Assembly (NCBI GenBank): GCA_903970165.1 | Contig: CAJCHZ010000059.1 | Span: 1 to 34,029, forward strand | Direction: 5' to 3' | DNA from: Betaproteobacteria bacterium | GTDB lineage: Bacteria; Acidobacteriota; Terriglobia; Acidiferrales; UBA7541 | DNA length: 34,029 nucleotides | In this document: one piece after another, positions 24,627 through 34,029 of the stretch | Layout: each line of letters begins with the position of its first letter | Position numbering within the stretch: position 1 is the first letter of the stretch | Notes under the pieces: generated by a model | What the model saw: only the letters and a program-made list of their open reading frames with translations | Database searches by the model: none | What the model was told of the DNA's origin: nothing | Position numbers and translations under genes: made by a program

Positions 24627-25445
24627 ATGCGTGAACTGCCCCTGGAATTGGAGCTAGCCCACAGGGTCGAGCTCGCCGAAGCGCAGGCTGCCGTGGAATG
24701 CGCGGAAGCTCTCGAGCGATTCCGCCCAGGGAGCGGTGCCGCCGTGCGGCGCGTCGCTGGTGGATTTGCCGTGTATTGCGGAAAGAATTCGCCGATCACG
24801 CAGGCCATAGGGATGGGTCTTGAAGGGCCGGTCAGTGCGACGGAATTTGACCGGCTGGAAGAGTTTTACCGCAGTCGTGAGGAAACGGTGCGTGTGGAGA
24901 CGAGCCCGCTGGCCGATCCTTCGTTCGTCGAGCACTTCGGGCAGCGAGGGTATCGAGTGACGGAATTTTCCAATGTCATGGCGCGGCCGGTGAGCGAGGA
25001 TGAAACTTGTCCCGAGCCCCCCGAGGGCGTGACCATCGAAAAAGTTGGCAAAGACCAGATTGATCTGTGGACGCAGACGGTTTCGCAGGGATTTGCGGAC
25101 AAGTTTCCGGTGTCGCAGGAGCTGCTCGAAGTGATGAAGATGTTTGCGTTTGGGCCAAAGACGGAGTGCTATCTGGCGCGCGTGGATGGCAAAATTGCGG
25201 GAGGCGGGACGCTCGCGCTGCATGATGGCGTGGCGGGATTGTTTGGAGCCAGCACTCTGCCGGTGGCACGCAAGCGCGGCGTGCAGACGGCGCTGCTACA
25301 GAGGCGGCTTGCGCGGGCTTCGCAGGCGGGGAGTGATCTCGCGGTCAGTCTGGCGCAGCCGGGGAGCGTCTCGCAACGGAATATTGTTCGGCAGGGATTC
25401 CGGGTGCTATATACGCGCGTGAAATTTGAGCGGAGTTGGTCGTAA
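24627..25445 (+). CDS. GNAT family acetyltransferase with two GNAT-like halves
   Basis: A 272-residue protein, longer than a single GNAT domain. The N-terminal half (1-130) has a degraded GNAT-like fold with TEFDRLEEFYR and GQRGYRVTEFSNVMARP, ending as GNAT domains often do. The second half (about 135-270) has the active-looking acetyl-CoA motif ARKRGVQTALLQRRLARA preceded by FGASTLPV, and ends with NIVRQGFRVLYTRVKFER. It follows rsgA by 8 bp and may be co-transcribed. Substrate is unknown; the N-terminal half may be a regulatory or dimerising relic. Confidence 0.8.
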   Translation: MRELPLELELAHRVELAEAQAAVECAEALERFRPGSGAAVRRVAGGFAVYCGKNSPITQAIGMGLEGPVSATEFDRLEEFYRSREETVRVETSPLADPSFVEHFGQRGYRVTEFSNVMARPVSEDETCPEPPEGVTIEKVGKDQIDLWTQTVSQGFADKFPVSQELLEVMKMFAFGPKTECYLARVDGKIAGGGTLALHDGVAGLFGASTLPVARKRGVQTALLQRRLARASQAGSDLAVSLAQPGSVSQRNIVRQGFRVLYTRVKFERSWS

Positions 25446-25558
25446 AGAGTTGTTCTCGGGATTTCCTGACGGAACTTCTTCGTAAAACTTCCTTGTGAGA
25501 CCCCTCGGTTCGTGAGACGGACCGGCAATGCCTTTTAACAAGATGAAATTTCGCAGTA

Positions 25559-25957
25559 TCAGCGATCCAGGCGCTTGTGGATGAAGCTTACGATGTCTTG
25601 CGTGGAAGTGCCGGGCAGAAAAATTTCCGCGATTCCGGACTGTTTCATGGCTGGAATGTCGGCTTCCGGAATGATGCCGCCGACGAGGACAGTGACGTCG
25701 TGCATACCCTTTTCGCGTAATAGGTTCATGAGCAGCGGGCAGATGGTGTTGTGCGCGCCGGAGAGGATCGAAAGGCCGATCACGTCGACGTCTTCCTGAA
25801 CGGCGGCGGTGGCGATCATCTCGGGGGTTTGGCGCAGGCCGGTGTAGATGACTTCCATGCCAGCGTCACGGAGCGCACGCGCAATAATTTTGGCCCCGCG
25901 GTCGTGGCCATCCAAGCCGGGCTTGGCAATCAATACTCGTATTTTCTTCTCAGGCAT
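25559..25957 (-). CDS. B12-binding small subunit of an acyl-CoA mutase
   Basis: A 132-residue cobalamin-binding domain, the size of the small subunit of two-component mutases such as IcmB (about 136 residues). The B12 motif DxHxxG is present as Asp16-Gly-His18-Asp-Arg-Gly21, where His18 replaces the lower ligand of cobalt. Lys12 corresponds to the lysine just before this motif in methylmalonyl-CoA mutase. Further B12-fold blocks are [10 protein letters not shown] and [12 protein letters not shown]. It is preceded by an AGAAGG ribosome-binding site. It lies 8 bp past the GxxExxY gene, in the same direction as the large subunit, and presumably pairs with it. It is often labelled methylmalonyl-CoA mutase C-terminal domain. 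Confidence 0.92.
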   Translation of the reverse strand: MPEKKIRVLIAKPGLDGHDRGAKIIARALRDAGMEVIYTGLRQTPEMIATAAVQEDVDVIGLSILSGAHNTICPLLMNLLREKGMHDVTVLVGGIIPEADIPAMKQSGIAEIFLPGTSTQDIVSFIHKRLDR

Positions 25958-25965
25958 CAGGCCTT

Positions 25966-26460
25966 CTATATTCTCTCTTTTTGTTCGGATTGCGTACTTT
26001 CGAATCCAGTCGCTGCGCTTATCGAGGTTTCTCCGTCGGACTCTGCGGTGCTCTGCGCCTCTGCGTTATCATTTTCTTTTCCTTTGTAGTGCCAGACGTA
26101 ACGGCGAATCCCATCCTTGAGAACGGGCCCATTGAAATGGATGAGGAGTCCAATGGGAGATCGCGACAAACGAAGATAAGCAAGCATCACAGTCTCATGG
26201 ATGGGCGCGATTGCGTCGATAGATTTGATTTCAACGACGACGCGTTTGCCGACCAGGAAATCGAAACGATTCCCGCATTCCAGCTGGAGGTCCTTGTAAA
26301 CCAGGGGTACGGGCTTTTGTCGCTCATACCGAATGTCCCGTAACGAAAACTCTTTCGCGAGACATTCTTCGTAGACAGCTTCCAGGAGGCCAGGACCGAG
26401 TGTGCAATGAATGTCGATCGCGGCTCCTATGACGGCGTGAGTTAGGTCAACGTCTTTCAT
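25966..26460 (-). CDS. GxxExxY family protein
   Basis: A 164-residue protein from the ATG at 26460 ([10 protein letters not shown]). The family signature is [15 protein letters not shown] near residues 24-38, where G-x-x-E-x-x-Y is exact. The core continues [31 protein letters not shown] and [23 protein letters not shown], which has the Asp, Glu-x-Lys pattern of the PD-(D/E)xK nuclease fold. Function of the family is not established. The C-terminal 35 residues are encoded within and past the inverted repeat at 26030-26070 and look like read-through rather than native protein. It lies between the two mutase subunit genes. Confidence 0.88.
   Translation of the reverse strand: MKDVDLTHAVIGAAIDIHCTLGPGLLEAVYEECLAKEFSLRDIRYERQKPVPLVYKDLQLECGNRFDFLVGKRVVVEIKSIDAIAPIHETVMLAYLRLSRSPIGLLIHFNGPVLKDGIRRYVWHYKGKENDNAEAQSTAESDGETSISAATGFESTQSEQKERI
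26030..26070. repeat. Left inverted repeat of the GxxExxY cassette
   Basis: From TCTCCG at its outer edge to TGCGTTATC at its inner edge, with repeated CTCTGC units between. It is an imperfect inverted copy of 26481-26520, lying inside the 3' part of the gene. Confidence 0.7.
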
Positions 26461-26480
26461 GAGTCTAAGCAAGCAGAAAA

Positions 26481-26520
26481 GATAACGCAGGGGGGCAGAG
26501 TACGCAAAGGCTCGCGGAGA
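26481..26520. repeat. Right inverted repeat of the GxxExxY cassette
   Basis: GATAACGCA at its inner edge and CGGAGA at its outer edge, with GGCAGAG and ACGCAAAGG between. It lies 21 bp upstream of the GxxExxY start codon and matches the reverse complement of 26030-26070 with one gap. Confidence 0.7.
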
Positions 26521-26575
26521 TTCCCTGGCGAGTGCCCAACCTATGAAATAGGGCGGCCAAGACCCTAAGTGACAC

Positions 26576-28294
<1,719 letters not shown>

Positions 28295-28411
28295 GGACTG
28301 GCGCTCCCGAGTTACGGGCGTTCGCTTGCCGACCTAAAAGAACGCAGAATTACATGCTATGCGAAAGCTAATGAGCGGGCAAGAGGACGAGAACACTACC
28401 TGAGCAAAGAA

Positions 28412-28480
28412 GAAAAGCGAGCGAGGCCGGAAATGAGCTCACGTGTTCCGTCGTTCACGCGTTCACTCAAAACCGGCCTC
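28412..28480 (-). terminator. Probable terminator after the first TolC-family gene
   Basis: GAGGCCGG (28423-28430) pairs with CCGGCCTC (28473-28480), and TGAG/CTCA adds an inner helix. On the minus strand the stem is followed by the T-rich stretch CTTTTCTTCTTTG. The long loop lowers certainty. Confidence 0.5.
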
Positions 28481-28491
28481 CCCCCGAGAAC

Positions 28492-30672
28492 TCAGCGGCC
28501 GGTCGGCAAAGACTTGAACAGGTCTTCCACGCCGACAACTTTTCCGTGGAGCGTGCCGGGGATCAGCGTGTCACGGTTGATTTCGCCAGACTTGGCGTCG
28601 GCGATGGTGACGTGGTTGACCTCAAGAGTGCGCCCAAGGGCGCGCTCATAGTTCGCTTTGGCTTCCACGAGGTTAGCGAGCGCGCGAAGTTCCGTGGCCT
28701 GCGCGGTGATGAGGTCGCGCTGGGTCAAAATCACGTTGTAAACCGTGGAAGCGCCGAGTTGATATTTCTTTTGCTCGGCGTCAAAGGTCTCCTGTTGCAA
28801 TTGGCGCGCTTTGCTCGCGGCGGCTACTTGCGCGCGGTCTTGTGTGAGTGCGATGTAAGAATTGCGGACGTCCAGAAGCGCAGCGTTCCGCAGTTGCTGC
28901 ATCTGGGTTTCCATTTGGCGTTGCACGAGCAGAGAGCGGGCGTGCAAGGCCTGGGCCGAGCGGTTGCGAAGAGGAAGAGTTAAGGTCAATTGACCCGCGT
29001 ATTCGGGAAAGTTGTTGTGAAAAACTTGGCTTTGGGCCGTGCCGAAGCCCTGGTTCTTTTGGCCAAGGACCGCCGTGGTGGTCGCGGGCTCGAAAATTTC
29101 GGCTCCATTGAACAATATGGGGACTCCGTTGGCGTCCACGATGGGAGCGCCAGCGACGGTGGTGGTCGCGCCAAGAATGGGTGAATTTCCAGCCAATCCC
29201 TGAGACTCATAGAAGCCTGAGGCGGTGAGGGTGGGAAGAAGGCCGTTTTTAGTAGCTTTAACATCGATATCGGCGTTTTTAAGGTTGTAAAATTCTTCCT
29301 GAAGCTCGGGACGCTTCGCGAAGGCTTCTTTAATGGCGTCTTCGAACGACGCGGCTTCGACCATCTCCGGTTGTTTGGGAAGATCCGTCGGAATGATTTC
29401 CACGTTGATCATATTTGGCGCGAGGGGGTCCTTGGAAATAAAATTTTTCAGGGTCTGTTCGTCGGTAAGCTGAACCGTTTGCGCGAGGATCAGGTTTCCA
29501 GTATTGGTTTCCAGCTCGGATTCGGACCTCGTTACGTCGAGCGGGGCGATGCTGCCAATTTCGAGTTGTTTCTTGTCGTCTTCGTAAAGCTTCTGCGAGG
29601 CGGCCACGTTCTGTTGATTGACCTTGACGTTCTCCCGTGCGTAAACCAGCTCCCAATAAGCCGTGATGGTGTTGGTGATCGTGGTGATGGCTTGTTGCGC
29701 GAAGGCCCAGTTGGCGATTAGCTGAACATTTTGGGCGATGCGGATGTTACGCGTGCCCACCGAGCGGCCGAAGCCATTAAGCAAAGGTTGCGAAATAGAA
29801 ACCTGCAGGTTGGAACTGACGGAAGGATTGAAGAAGTTGGCGGAAAAGGAGCTGCTTCTGTTACGCGTATTGTCCCAAGCCACGGTGAAGTTTGTTCCCG
29901 TTTCGAAAGTCTGTGAATACGAGTCATTGAACTCATTGGAATGAGAAATAATGGCCAAAAGACCGTTTGAGGTCGTCCCCGTACCGGAAATGAGAGGGTT
30001 GTTAATTGGCGTGGTGAATTCGCCAACCGAATTCGTGCTCTGAAGAATGGGATCAAAGCTCACAATGTTCAGCGAAAACGCATTAATGGGTGCAGACGAG
30101 GAAGAAATCACTGAGACGGACGCGGGAGTGCCAAAACTGGTCTGGCCGGATTTGGCATTGAGAAGCCCGGCGTCGGCGATCCATGGATTGTAGCGCTGGA
30201 CGGCGATGTCGATGCTGTTTTCGAGGGCCAGTTCAATGGCGTCCTGGAGGTTGATCTCCAGCTTGTTGTCATGGACGAGCTGGTCGAGGCGCGGCGAATT
30301 GACCAGGTCGGGAGGAGCAACGTGTTGTGACTCATAGGGGCGAATGATGTTGGGGAAATAGCTTGGCGCGCGCGAGAAATCATACTTCGCCCGGCCGAGC
30401 GAAGCGACGGGCGCAATGGTCGCGCCGCTGGCAGTCGTGGTTGGCGGAGGCGCCGGAGTAGCCGGCGGAGTTTGATCCGAGCTCTGCGCAGGAGTCGGCG
30501 CGGGGTTCGCCTGAGAATTCTGGGGGCTTTGCGCGAAGACCGGCGAAAGCGTCCCGCCGGCCATCAGGCAAGCCAGGAAAGCGGCAAACAGAGATCGTGC
30601 CCAGCGCGCCGCGTTTTTCCTGGTGTCCATACCGAAAATGGACCGCTTCAGGGTCCCCCTGAGTGTCTTCAT
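28492..30672 (-). CDS. TolC-family outer membrane efflux protein (copy 1)
   Basis: A 726-residue outer-membrane channel protein, far longer than classic TolC (about 470 mature residues). A signal peptide (about 1-47) ends at PVFAQ. A Pro/Thr/Gln-rich linker follows, then PVASLGRAKYDFSR and the first OEP repeat starting at LQDAIELALENSIDIAVQRYN. Long helical repeats follow, including AITTITNTITAYWELVYAREN and ESELETNTGNLILAQ, and the second OEP repeat with LPLRNRSAQALHARSLL. Such proteins form the outer duct of tripartite pumps or type I secretion. The start is the ATG at 30672, with GAGGGG 11 bases upstream; an ATG at 30681 is too close to it. No pump genes are adjacent. It is a paralogue of 31041-33179. 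Confidence 0.9.
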   Translation of the reverse strand: MKTLRGTLKRSIFGMDTRKNAARWARSLFAAFLACLMAGGTLSPVFAQSPQNSQANPAPTPAQSSDQTPPATPAPPPTTTASGATIAPVASLGRAKYDFSRAPSYFPNIIRPYESQHVAPPDLVNSPRLDQLVHDNKLEINLQDAIELALENSIDIAVQRYNPWIADAGLLNAKSGQTSFGTPASVSVISSSSAPINAFSLNIVSFDPILQSTNSVGEFTTPINNPLISGTGTTSNGLLAIISHSNEFNDSYSQTFETGTNFTVAWDNTRNRSSSFSANFFNPSVSSNLQVSISQPLLNGFGRSVGTRNIRIAQNVQLIANWAFAQQAITTITNTITAYWELVYARENVKVNQQNVAASQKLYEDDKKQLEIGSIAPLDVTRSESELETNTGNLILAQTVQLTDEQTLKNFISKDPLAPNMINVEIIPTDLPKQPEMVEAASFEDAIKEAFAKRPELQEEFYNLKNADIDVKATKNGLLPTLTASGFYESQGLAGNSPILGATTTVAGAPIVDANGVPILFNGAEIFEPATTTAVLGQKNQGFGTAQSQVFHNNFPEYAGQLTLTLPLRNRSAQALHARSLLVQRQMETQMQQLRNAALLDVRNSYIALTQDRAQVAAASKARQLQQETFDAEQKKYQLGASTVYNVILTQRDLITAQATELRALANLVEAKANYERALGRTLEVNHVTIADAKSGEINRDTLIPGTLHGKVVGVEDLFKSLPTGR

Positions 30673-30697
30673 GATGATCATTACCCCTCGAGATTCT

Positions 30698-30710
30698 GTC
30701 CCTTTGGGAC
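30698..30710 (-). promoter_or_regulatory. Conserved leader hairpin of TolC copy 1
   Basis: GTCCC-ttt-GGGAC, 25 bp before the start codon, within the block AGATTCT-hairpin-GTTT that is repeated before copy 2. Conserved in both copies while the loop differs, so the pairing seems to matter: an operator or an mRNA stem. Confidence 0.55.
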
Positions 30711-30957
30711 GTTTGTATTTTTGACCTACACTTTAAAACGCTGGAACCATGGGTTTTGTTTCATTTGCGGGCGGGATTCGCAGGCGCGCGCAGCGCTAAA
30801 CCCTGTGCGGTGAGCCAGGAACACAGCCGCTGCAGGTGCCATCCGGATAGTCAGCCCAGCAAAATGAGGCAAGGAAAAACCAGGTTCCAACTTCAGGCAA
30901 TCAGTCTAGCAAGGGCTTGGAGTTCGGAGAAGGAAGGATTAGCTGAGAGACAACTGC

Positions 30958-30983
30958 GGATGCAAGGTCAGGATGCAAGGTCA
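30958..30983. repeat. 13-bp tandem duplication
   Basis: GGATGCAAGGTCA occurs twice without a spacer, next to the terminator of the second TolC-family gene. Confidence 0.7.
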
Positions 30984-30984
30984 G

Positions 30985-31036
30985 GGTAAAAGGGAGAGCA
31001 AGGCCCCGCTCGCGCGAAGGGAGGGCGGCCTTGCTC
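30985..31036 (-). terminator. Terminator after the second TolC-family gene
   Basis: GAGCAAGGCC (30996-31005) and GGCCTTGCTC (31027-31036) form ten perfect pairs. On the minus strand CTCCCTTTTAC follows. It starts 5 bp past the stop codon. Confidence 0.7.
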
Positions 31037-31040
31037 GAAA

Positions 31041-33179
31041 CTAGCGCGTGCCGCCGTCCTTGAAGAGGTCCTCTGTTCCAACGACTTTCCCGTGAAGCGT
31101 GCCCGGGATAAGAGTTTCGCGCTCGACCGCGCCGGATTTCGCGTCGGCCACGGTGACGTGATTGACCTCCAGGGTACGACCAAGCGCGCGCTCGTAGTTT
31201 GCTTTCGCTTCCTCCAGATTAGCGAGAGCGCGGAGCTCCGTGCCCTGCGCGGTAATCAGGTCGCGCTGCATCAGAATCACGTTGTAAACGGTGGATGCTC
31301 CCAACTTATATTTTTTTTGCTCGTCGTCAAAGGCGATCTGTTCGAGTTCGCGCGCCTTGCTGGCGGCCTCGACCTGCGCGCGGCCTTGCGTCAGCGCGAT
31401 GTATGTGTTGCGGACATCAAGAATCGCCGCATTTTTCAATTGCTGGATGGTGGCCTGCTCTTCGCGCTGGTTCAGGATCGCGCGGGCACTATCAGCCTGC
31501 GCGGAGCGGTTGCGCAAAGGCAGGTTCAATGTCAATTGGCCTACGTACGATGGAAAACGGTTGTGAAAGATCTGGTTTTGCGCTGTCGTAAAACCCTGCT
31601 GACTTGCGCCTGTGACCGTAGGTACGCTAATCGGTTCAAAGACCGGCTCGCCGTTCACGAGGATCGGCATCCCATTTCCATCCACGATGGGCACGCCGCT
31701 GCTTAAGTACGTGGGAGTGCCCGTGATGGACGCATTTCCCGCCAATCCAACGGAGCTGTATTCTCCGCTCACCGTAAGCGCCGGCAAAAGCGCATTGCGA
31801 GTGGCTTGCATATCAATGTCCGCGTTCTTTAAGTTGTAGACCTGCTGCTGAAGTTCGGGCCGCTTGGCGAAAGCCTCTTTCATGGAATCCTCGAACGATG
31901 GATTCTCAATTTCGGCTACGCGTTTTGGTTCGTCTGTTGTAATGATCTCAATACCGACTATGTTCGAGGCCAGCGGATCTTTGGAGATGACATTCTTGAG
32001 GATCTGTTCATCCTGAAGTTTAACAGTCTGCGCCACAATCAGGTTTTGCCGGTCCGTGGCCAGCTCGGATTCGGCGGTGACGACGTCCAGCGGGGACATC
32101 GTGCCGGCGTCGAGCTGCTTTTTGTTGTCGCTGTAGAGCTTTCCCGAAACGGTGACTGCTTGTTCCTCGATTTTCACGTTCGCCCGCGCGTAGACCAGTT
32201 CCCAGTAATCTGTAATCGTATTGGTGATGGTGGTGATGGCTTGCTGCGCGAAAGCCCAGTCCGCAATCTTGCGGTTGTTCTTCGCGATCAGGATGTTGCG
32301 CCGGTTCACGCTGAGTCCAAAACCGCTGAGCAGCGGTTGGCTGAATCCGATGGACAAAGATGATTGCACGTAGGGGTTAAGAAAATTCGCGGAGGAGGTC
32401 GAACTGCTGCGAGTGTTGTCCCAATTGATGAACAAGCTCGTCCCCGTTTCAAAACCTTGCGTAAACTGCCCGTTGTATTCCGCCTGATGAGTTTCCAGAT
32501 GGCTCAGGGTCGTCAAGCCCGTGCCCGTTCCCGAGATGAGCGGGTTGTTTACGGGTGTTTGTTCGTCATTCAACAGAATCGTCCCGGAAATGTTTGGATC
32601 GAAAGAAAGGAAAGGAAGATTGGCGGTCGAAGAGCCGAGTAAGGCGCCGCTTGTCGACTGGCCCGCGCCGCCGGATTTCGCTTTAAGGATGGACGTGTCC
32701 GCCATCCACGGAGCGTAACGCTCCACGACGATATCCATGCTGTTTTCAAGGGCCAGCTCGACGGCGTCCTGAAGGCTCAGTTCGAGTTTCCCGTCATGGA
32801 TCAATTGATCGAGGCGCGCCGAATTGGTGATCACCGGGTTTTCAATCTGGATCGGCCGGTAGGCTTTCCATATCTCGGGGAACACGCGCGGACCAGTGCT
32901 GAAATCGTGCTTTCCTACTCCAAGTGAAGCGACGGGGGCGATGGTCGCATTTTGCGGCGCCGGAGAGTCCGGAGGCGCAGGGTTTGAGGGAGGATTCTGC
33001 GCGGGAGTCTGTCCAAAAGCGGACGAAAGCGGGCCTGCGGCCAGCATCGCGGCCAGGAAGAAAGCGACCAAAGACCGGCCCGTCCCCCGGTCCGGGCACT
33101 TTGCATTGGTGAAGATCCGGGACCGCATTTTGCGGACCTGCAAAGAGAAGGATTTGGCGGTCCTCCAGCGATTCATCAT
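31041..33179 (-). CDS. TolC-family outer membrane efflux protein (copy 2)
   Basis: A 712-residue paralogue of the neighbouring gene. A signal peptide (hydrophobic SLVAFFLAAMLAAGPLSSAFG near 35-55) is followed by a Pro-rich linker, PVASLGVGKHDFSTG, and LQDAVELALENSMDIVVERYA. Shared with copy 1 are AITTITNTITDYWELVYARAN, the LNLPLRNRSAQADSARAIL repeat and the C-terminus LIPGTLHGKVVG-x-EDLFK. Divergence is highest in the loops, such as residues 150-190. The start chosen is the ATG at 33179, after AAGGGG, because the leader aligns with copy 1; a longer reading up to 33347 crosses that leader and is rejected. The partner pump is not in the window. Confidence 0.9.
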   Translation of the reverse strand: MMNRWRTAKSFSLQVRKMRSRIFTNAKCPDRGTGRSLVAFFLAAMLAAGPLSSAFGQTPAQNPPSNPAPPDSPAPQNATIAPVASLGVGKHDFSTGPRVFPEIWKAYRPIQIENPVITNSARLDQLIHDGKLELSLQDAVELALENSMDIVVERYAPWMADTSILKAKSGGAGQSTSGALLGSSTANLPFLSFDPNISGTILLNDEQTPVNNPLISGTGTGLTTLSHLETHQAEYNGQFTQGFETGTSLFINWDNTRSSSTSSANFLNPYVQSSLSIGFSQPLLSGFGLSVNRRNILIAKNNRKIADWAFAQQAITTITNTITDYWELVYARANVKIEEQAVTVSGKLYSDNKKQLDAGTMSPLDVVTAESELATDRQNLIVAQTVKLQDEQILKNVISKDPLASNIVGIEIITTDEPKRVAEIENPSFEDSMKEAFAKRPELQQQVYNLKNADIDMQATRNALLPALTVSGEYSSVGLAGNASITGTPTYLSSGVPIVDGNGMPILVNGEPVFEPISVPTVTGASQQGFTTAQNQIFHNRFPSYVGQLTLNLPLRNRSAQADSARAILNQREEQATIQQLKNAAILDVRNTYIALTQGRAQVEAASKARELEQIAFDDEQKKYKLGASTVYNVILMQRDLITAQGTELRALANLEEAKANYERALGRTLEVNHVTVADAKSGAVERETLIPGTLHGKVVGTEDLFKDGGTR

Positions 33180-33203
33180 GATGACTTTTCCCCTTAAGAT
33201 TCT

Positions 33204-33216
33204 GTCCCAGCGGGAC
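33204..33216 (-). promoter_or_regulatory. Conserved leader hairpin of TolC copy 2
   Basis: GTCCC-agc-GGGAC, 24 bp before the start codon, within the same AGATTCT-hairpin-GTTTTTG block as copy 1. TAGGTC and TTTTAAA elements further upstream on the minus strand are shared too. Confidence 0.55.
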
Positions 33217-33513
33217 GTTTTTGGTTTCGACCTAGAAGTGTCGTTTAAAATCCAAGAATGTCGTTCTAACCCGAAAACGTGATTCAGCTTCAACGCCGTC
33301 ATTTCGACTTCAAGATGGATACAACGTGGAACGTGCCGTGAATGCATGCTGTTACATTTAATTGGCCGGATGTCGCCATGCGAGAGAAAACACAGGCGTG
33401 GCCGCGAGACAGATCTCTTTAGGAATATCCACTAAAGTTTGGCTCGAAAGATGGCAAGGAAATCCAGGCGAACCCCGGAAACTCGTTCCAAAGTTTAGCA
33501 GGCGCTCCTTTCC

Positions 33514-33542
33514 TTGACAACGCGGCACACGGCGGCTAGGCT
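33514..33542 (+). promoter_or_regulatory. Probable promoter of pyrE
   Basis: TTGACA at 33514-33519 and TAGGCT at 33537-33542, separated by 17 bp; predicted start of transcription about 33549, leaving a 35-base leader before pyrE. Confidence 0.55.
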
Positions 33543-33583
33543 GCTCACAATTCCATGTTTCGAGGCAGGCCGCGGATGGCCTG

Positions 33584-34029
33584 ATGATCATGCCTTCAAG
33601 AGAAGAATTGCTGCGCATTTTTGAGTCTGCCGGAGCTATCCGCCACGGCCACTTTGAGCTTTCGAGCGGCTTGCACAGCGGAACATATGTACAATGCGCG
33701 CTCGTCCTCCAGTACCCCCGGTACGCCGAAAAACTCGGGCAGGCTCTGGCTGCGTTGTTCTCTGACGCCGTTATCGCAGCTGTTGTTTCGCCGGCACTCG
33801 GCGGGGTGGTTATCGGTCAGGAGGTCGCTCGTGCTTTACCGGAGCCGAAGAGTTCTGCGGGCGGGGGGGTCCCGGCGATTTTCGCCGAACGTGACGCCAG
33901 CGGCACAATGACGCTGCGCAGAGGCTTTTCCATCCAGCCGGACCAGCACATCCTGGTCATCGAAGATGTCTGGACGACCGGCGGTTCCACGCTGGAAACC
34001 ATCCAGGTCGTTGAAGAGGCCGGCGGGCG
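33584..34029 (+). CDS. pyrE: Orotate phosphoribosyltransferase (partial, C-terminus off window)
   Basis: 148 codons are visible, from the ATG at 33584 (or MPSREELL at 33590), and the gene runs off the right edge. It joins orotate to PRPP to make OMP in pyrimidine synthesis. Family blocks are the opening EELLRIFESAGAIRHGHFELSSGLHSGTY, VVSPALGGVVIGQEVAR, FAERDASGTMTLRRGF, and the PRPP-binding loop VIEDVWTTGGST with its two acidic residues. A Trp replaces the usual Val within ED-V-TTG. Codon use and motifs are intact up to the edge. Confidence 0.93.
   Translation, partial: MIMPSREELLRIFESAGAIRHGHFELSSGLHSGTYVQCALVLQYPRYAEKLGQALAALFSDAVIAAVVSPALGGVVIGQEVARALPEPKSSAGGGVPAIFAERDASGTMTLRRGFSIQPDQHILVIEDVWTTGGSTLETIQVVEEAGG

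Larger units (their letters stand above)
26030..26520. mobile_element. Putative non-autonomous cassette carrying a GxxExxY gene
   Basis: A 491-bp segment bounded by about 40-bp imperfect inverted repeats, holding only the GxxExxY gene. It sits between the genes of the two mutase subunits, which are normally adjacent. No transposase is present. No target-site duplication was recognised. Similar repeat arms occur without a gene at 12491-12560 and 16114-16155. Confidence 0.5.
30673..31040. other. Gap between the two TolC-family genes
   Basis: 368 bp with no gene. It holds the leader of copy 1 (hairpin at 30698-30710, then TAGGTC and TTTTAAA elements on the minus strand), a 13-bp tandem repeat GGATGCAAGGTCA twice at 30958-30983, and the terminator of copy 2 at 30985-31036. 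Confidence 0.6.
33180..33583. other. Divergent gap between TolC copy 2 and pyrE
   Basis: 404 bp without a convincing gene; an 86-codon minus-strand frame at 33358-33618 overlaps pyrE, lacks a ribosome-binding site and matches nothing I know. It contains the TolC leader hairpin at 33204-33216 and the pyrE promoter at 33514-33542. Confidence 0.6.

Noticed and set aside
25446..25558. Possible terminator between the convergent GNAT and B12-subunit genes
   Set aside because: I found no stem of useful length followed by a T-tract on either strand.
33358..33618. An 86-codon minus-strand frame upstream of pyrE
   Set aside because: It overlaps the pyrE promoter and start, lacks a ribosome-binding site and matches nothing known.

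Overview
The window looks like chromosomal DNA from a GC-rich Gram-negative heterotroph, most likely an Acidobacteriota (Terriglobia-like) bacterium. That placement is inferred from protein style: very long TolC proteins, a Tat-exported ferritin-like protein, split mutase subunits, an ABHD18-type hydrolase and secreted proteins with an 'AR-x-K ... DDD' motif. No marker gene such as 16S rRNA is present to confirm it. I see no prophage, CRISPR array or intact insertion sequence.

Layout. 1-607: 3' part of an OlsB-type acyltransferase (minus), then a tRNA-Ala(CGC) gene. 1022-7087: an S41 protease (minus) diverges from a plus-strand run of tatB, tatC, a glutaminyl-cyclase-like lipoprotein, aroB and ubiE/menG. 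7262-12439 (minus): prepilin peptidase, NtrB-type histidine kinase, a secreted coiled-coil protein, an NtrC-type regulator and a GNAT enzyme. This order suggests control of type IV pilus or secretion genes. 12619-16091 (plus): ABHD18-like hydrolase, a VapBC-like toxin-antitoxin pair, a membrane-anchored SUKH-like protein and a TlpA-like thioredoxin. 16160-21879 (minus): acyl-CoA carboxylase beta subunit, a small membrane protein, HMG-CoA lyase, enoyl-CoA hydratase, a 4HBT thioesterase and histidine ammonia-lyase, read as a leucine/histidine catabolic operon. 22053-25445: Tat-exported ferritin-like protein (minus), a hairpin-rich gap, then rsgA and a GNAT protein (plus). 25559-28294 (minus): a two-subunit B12-dependent acyl-CoA mutase whose subunit genes are separated by a GxxExxY gene inside an inverted-repeat cassette. 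28492-33179 (minus): two tandem TolC-family paralogues with duplicated leaders. 33584-end: 5' part of pyrE.

How they fit together. The catabolic genes would take leucine-derived 3-methylcrotonyl-CoA to acetoacetate plus acetyl-CoA. The mutase carries the two residues that mark isobutyryl-CoA mutase rather than methylmalonyl-CoA mutase, so it may link valine-derived isobutyryl-CoA to butyryl-CoA. TatB/TatC supply the export route needed by the ferritin-like protein. The most interesting items are the mutase specificity, the GxxExxY cassette splitting the mutase operon, the duplicated TolC leaders with a conserved hairpin, the hairpin cluster upstream of rsgA, and an orphan promoter/operator at 7158-7186.
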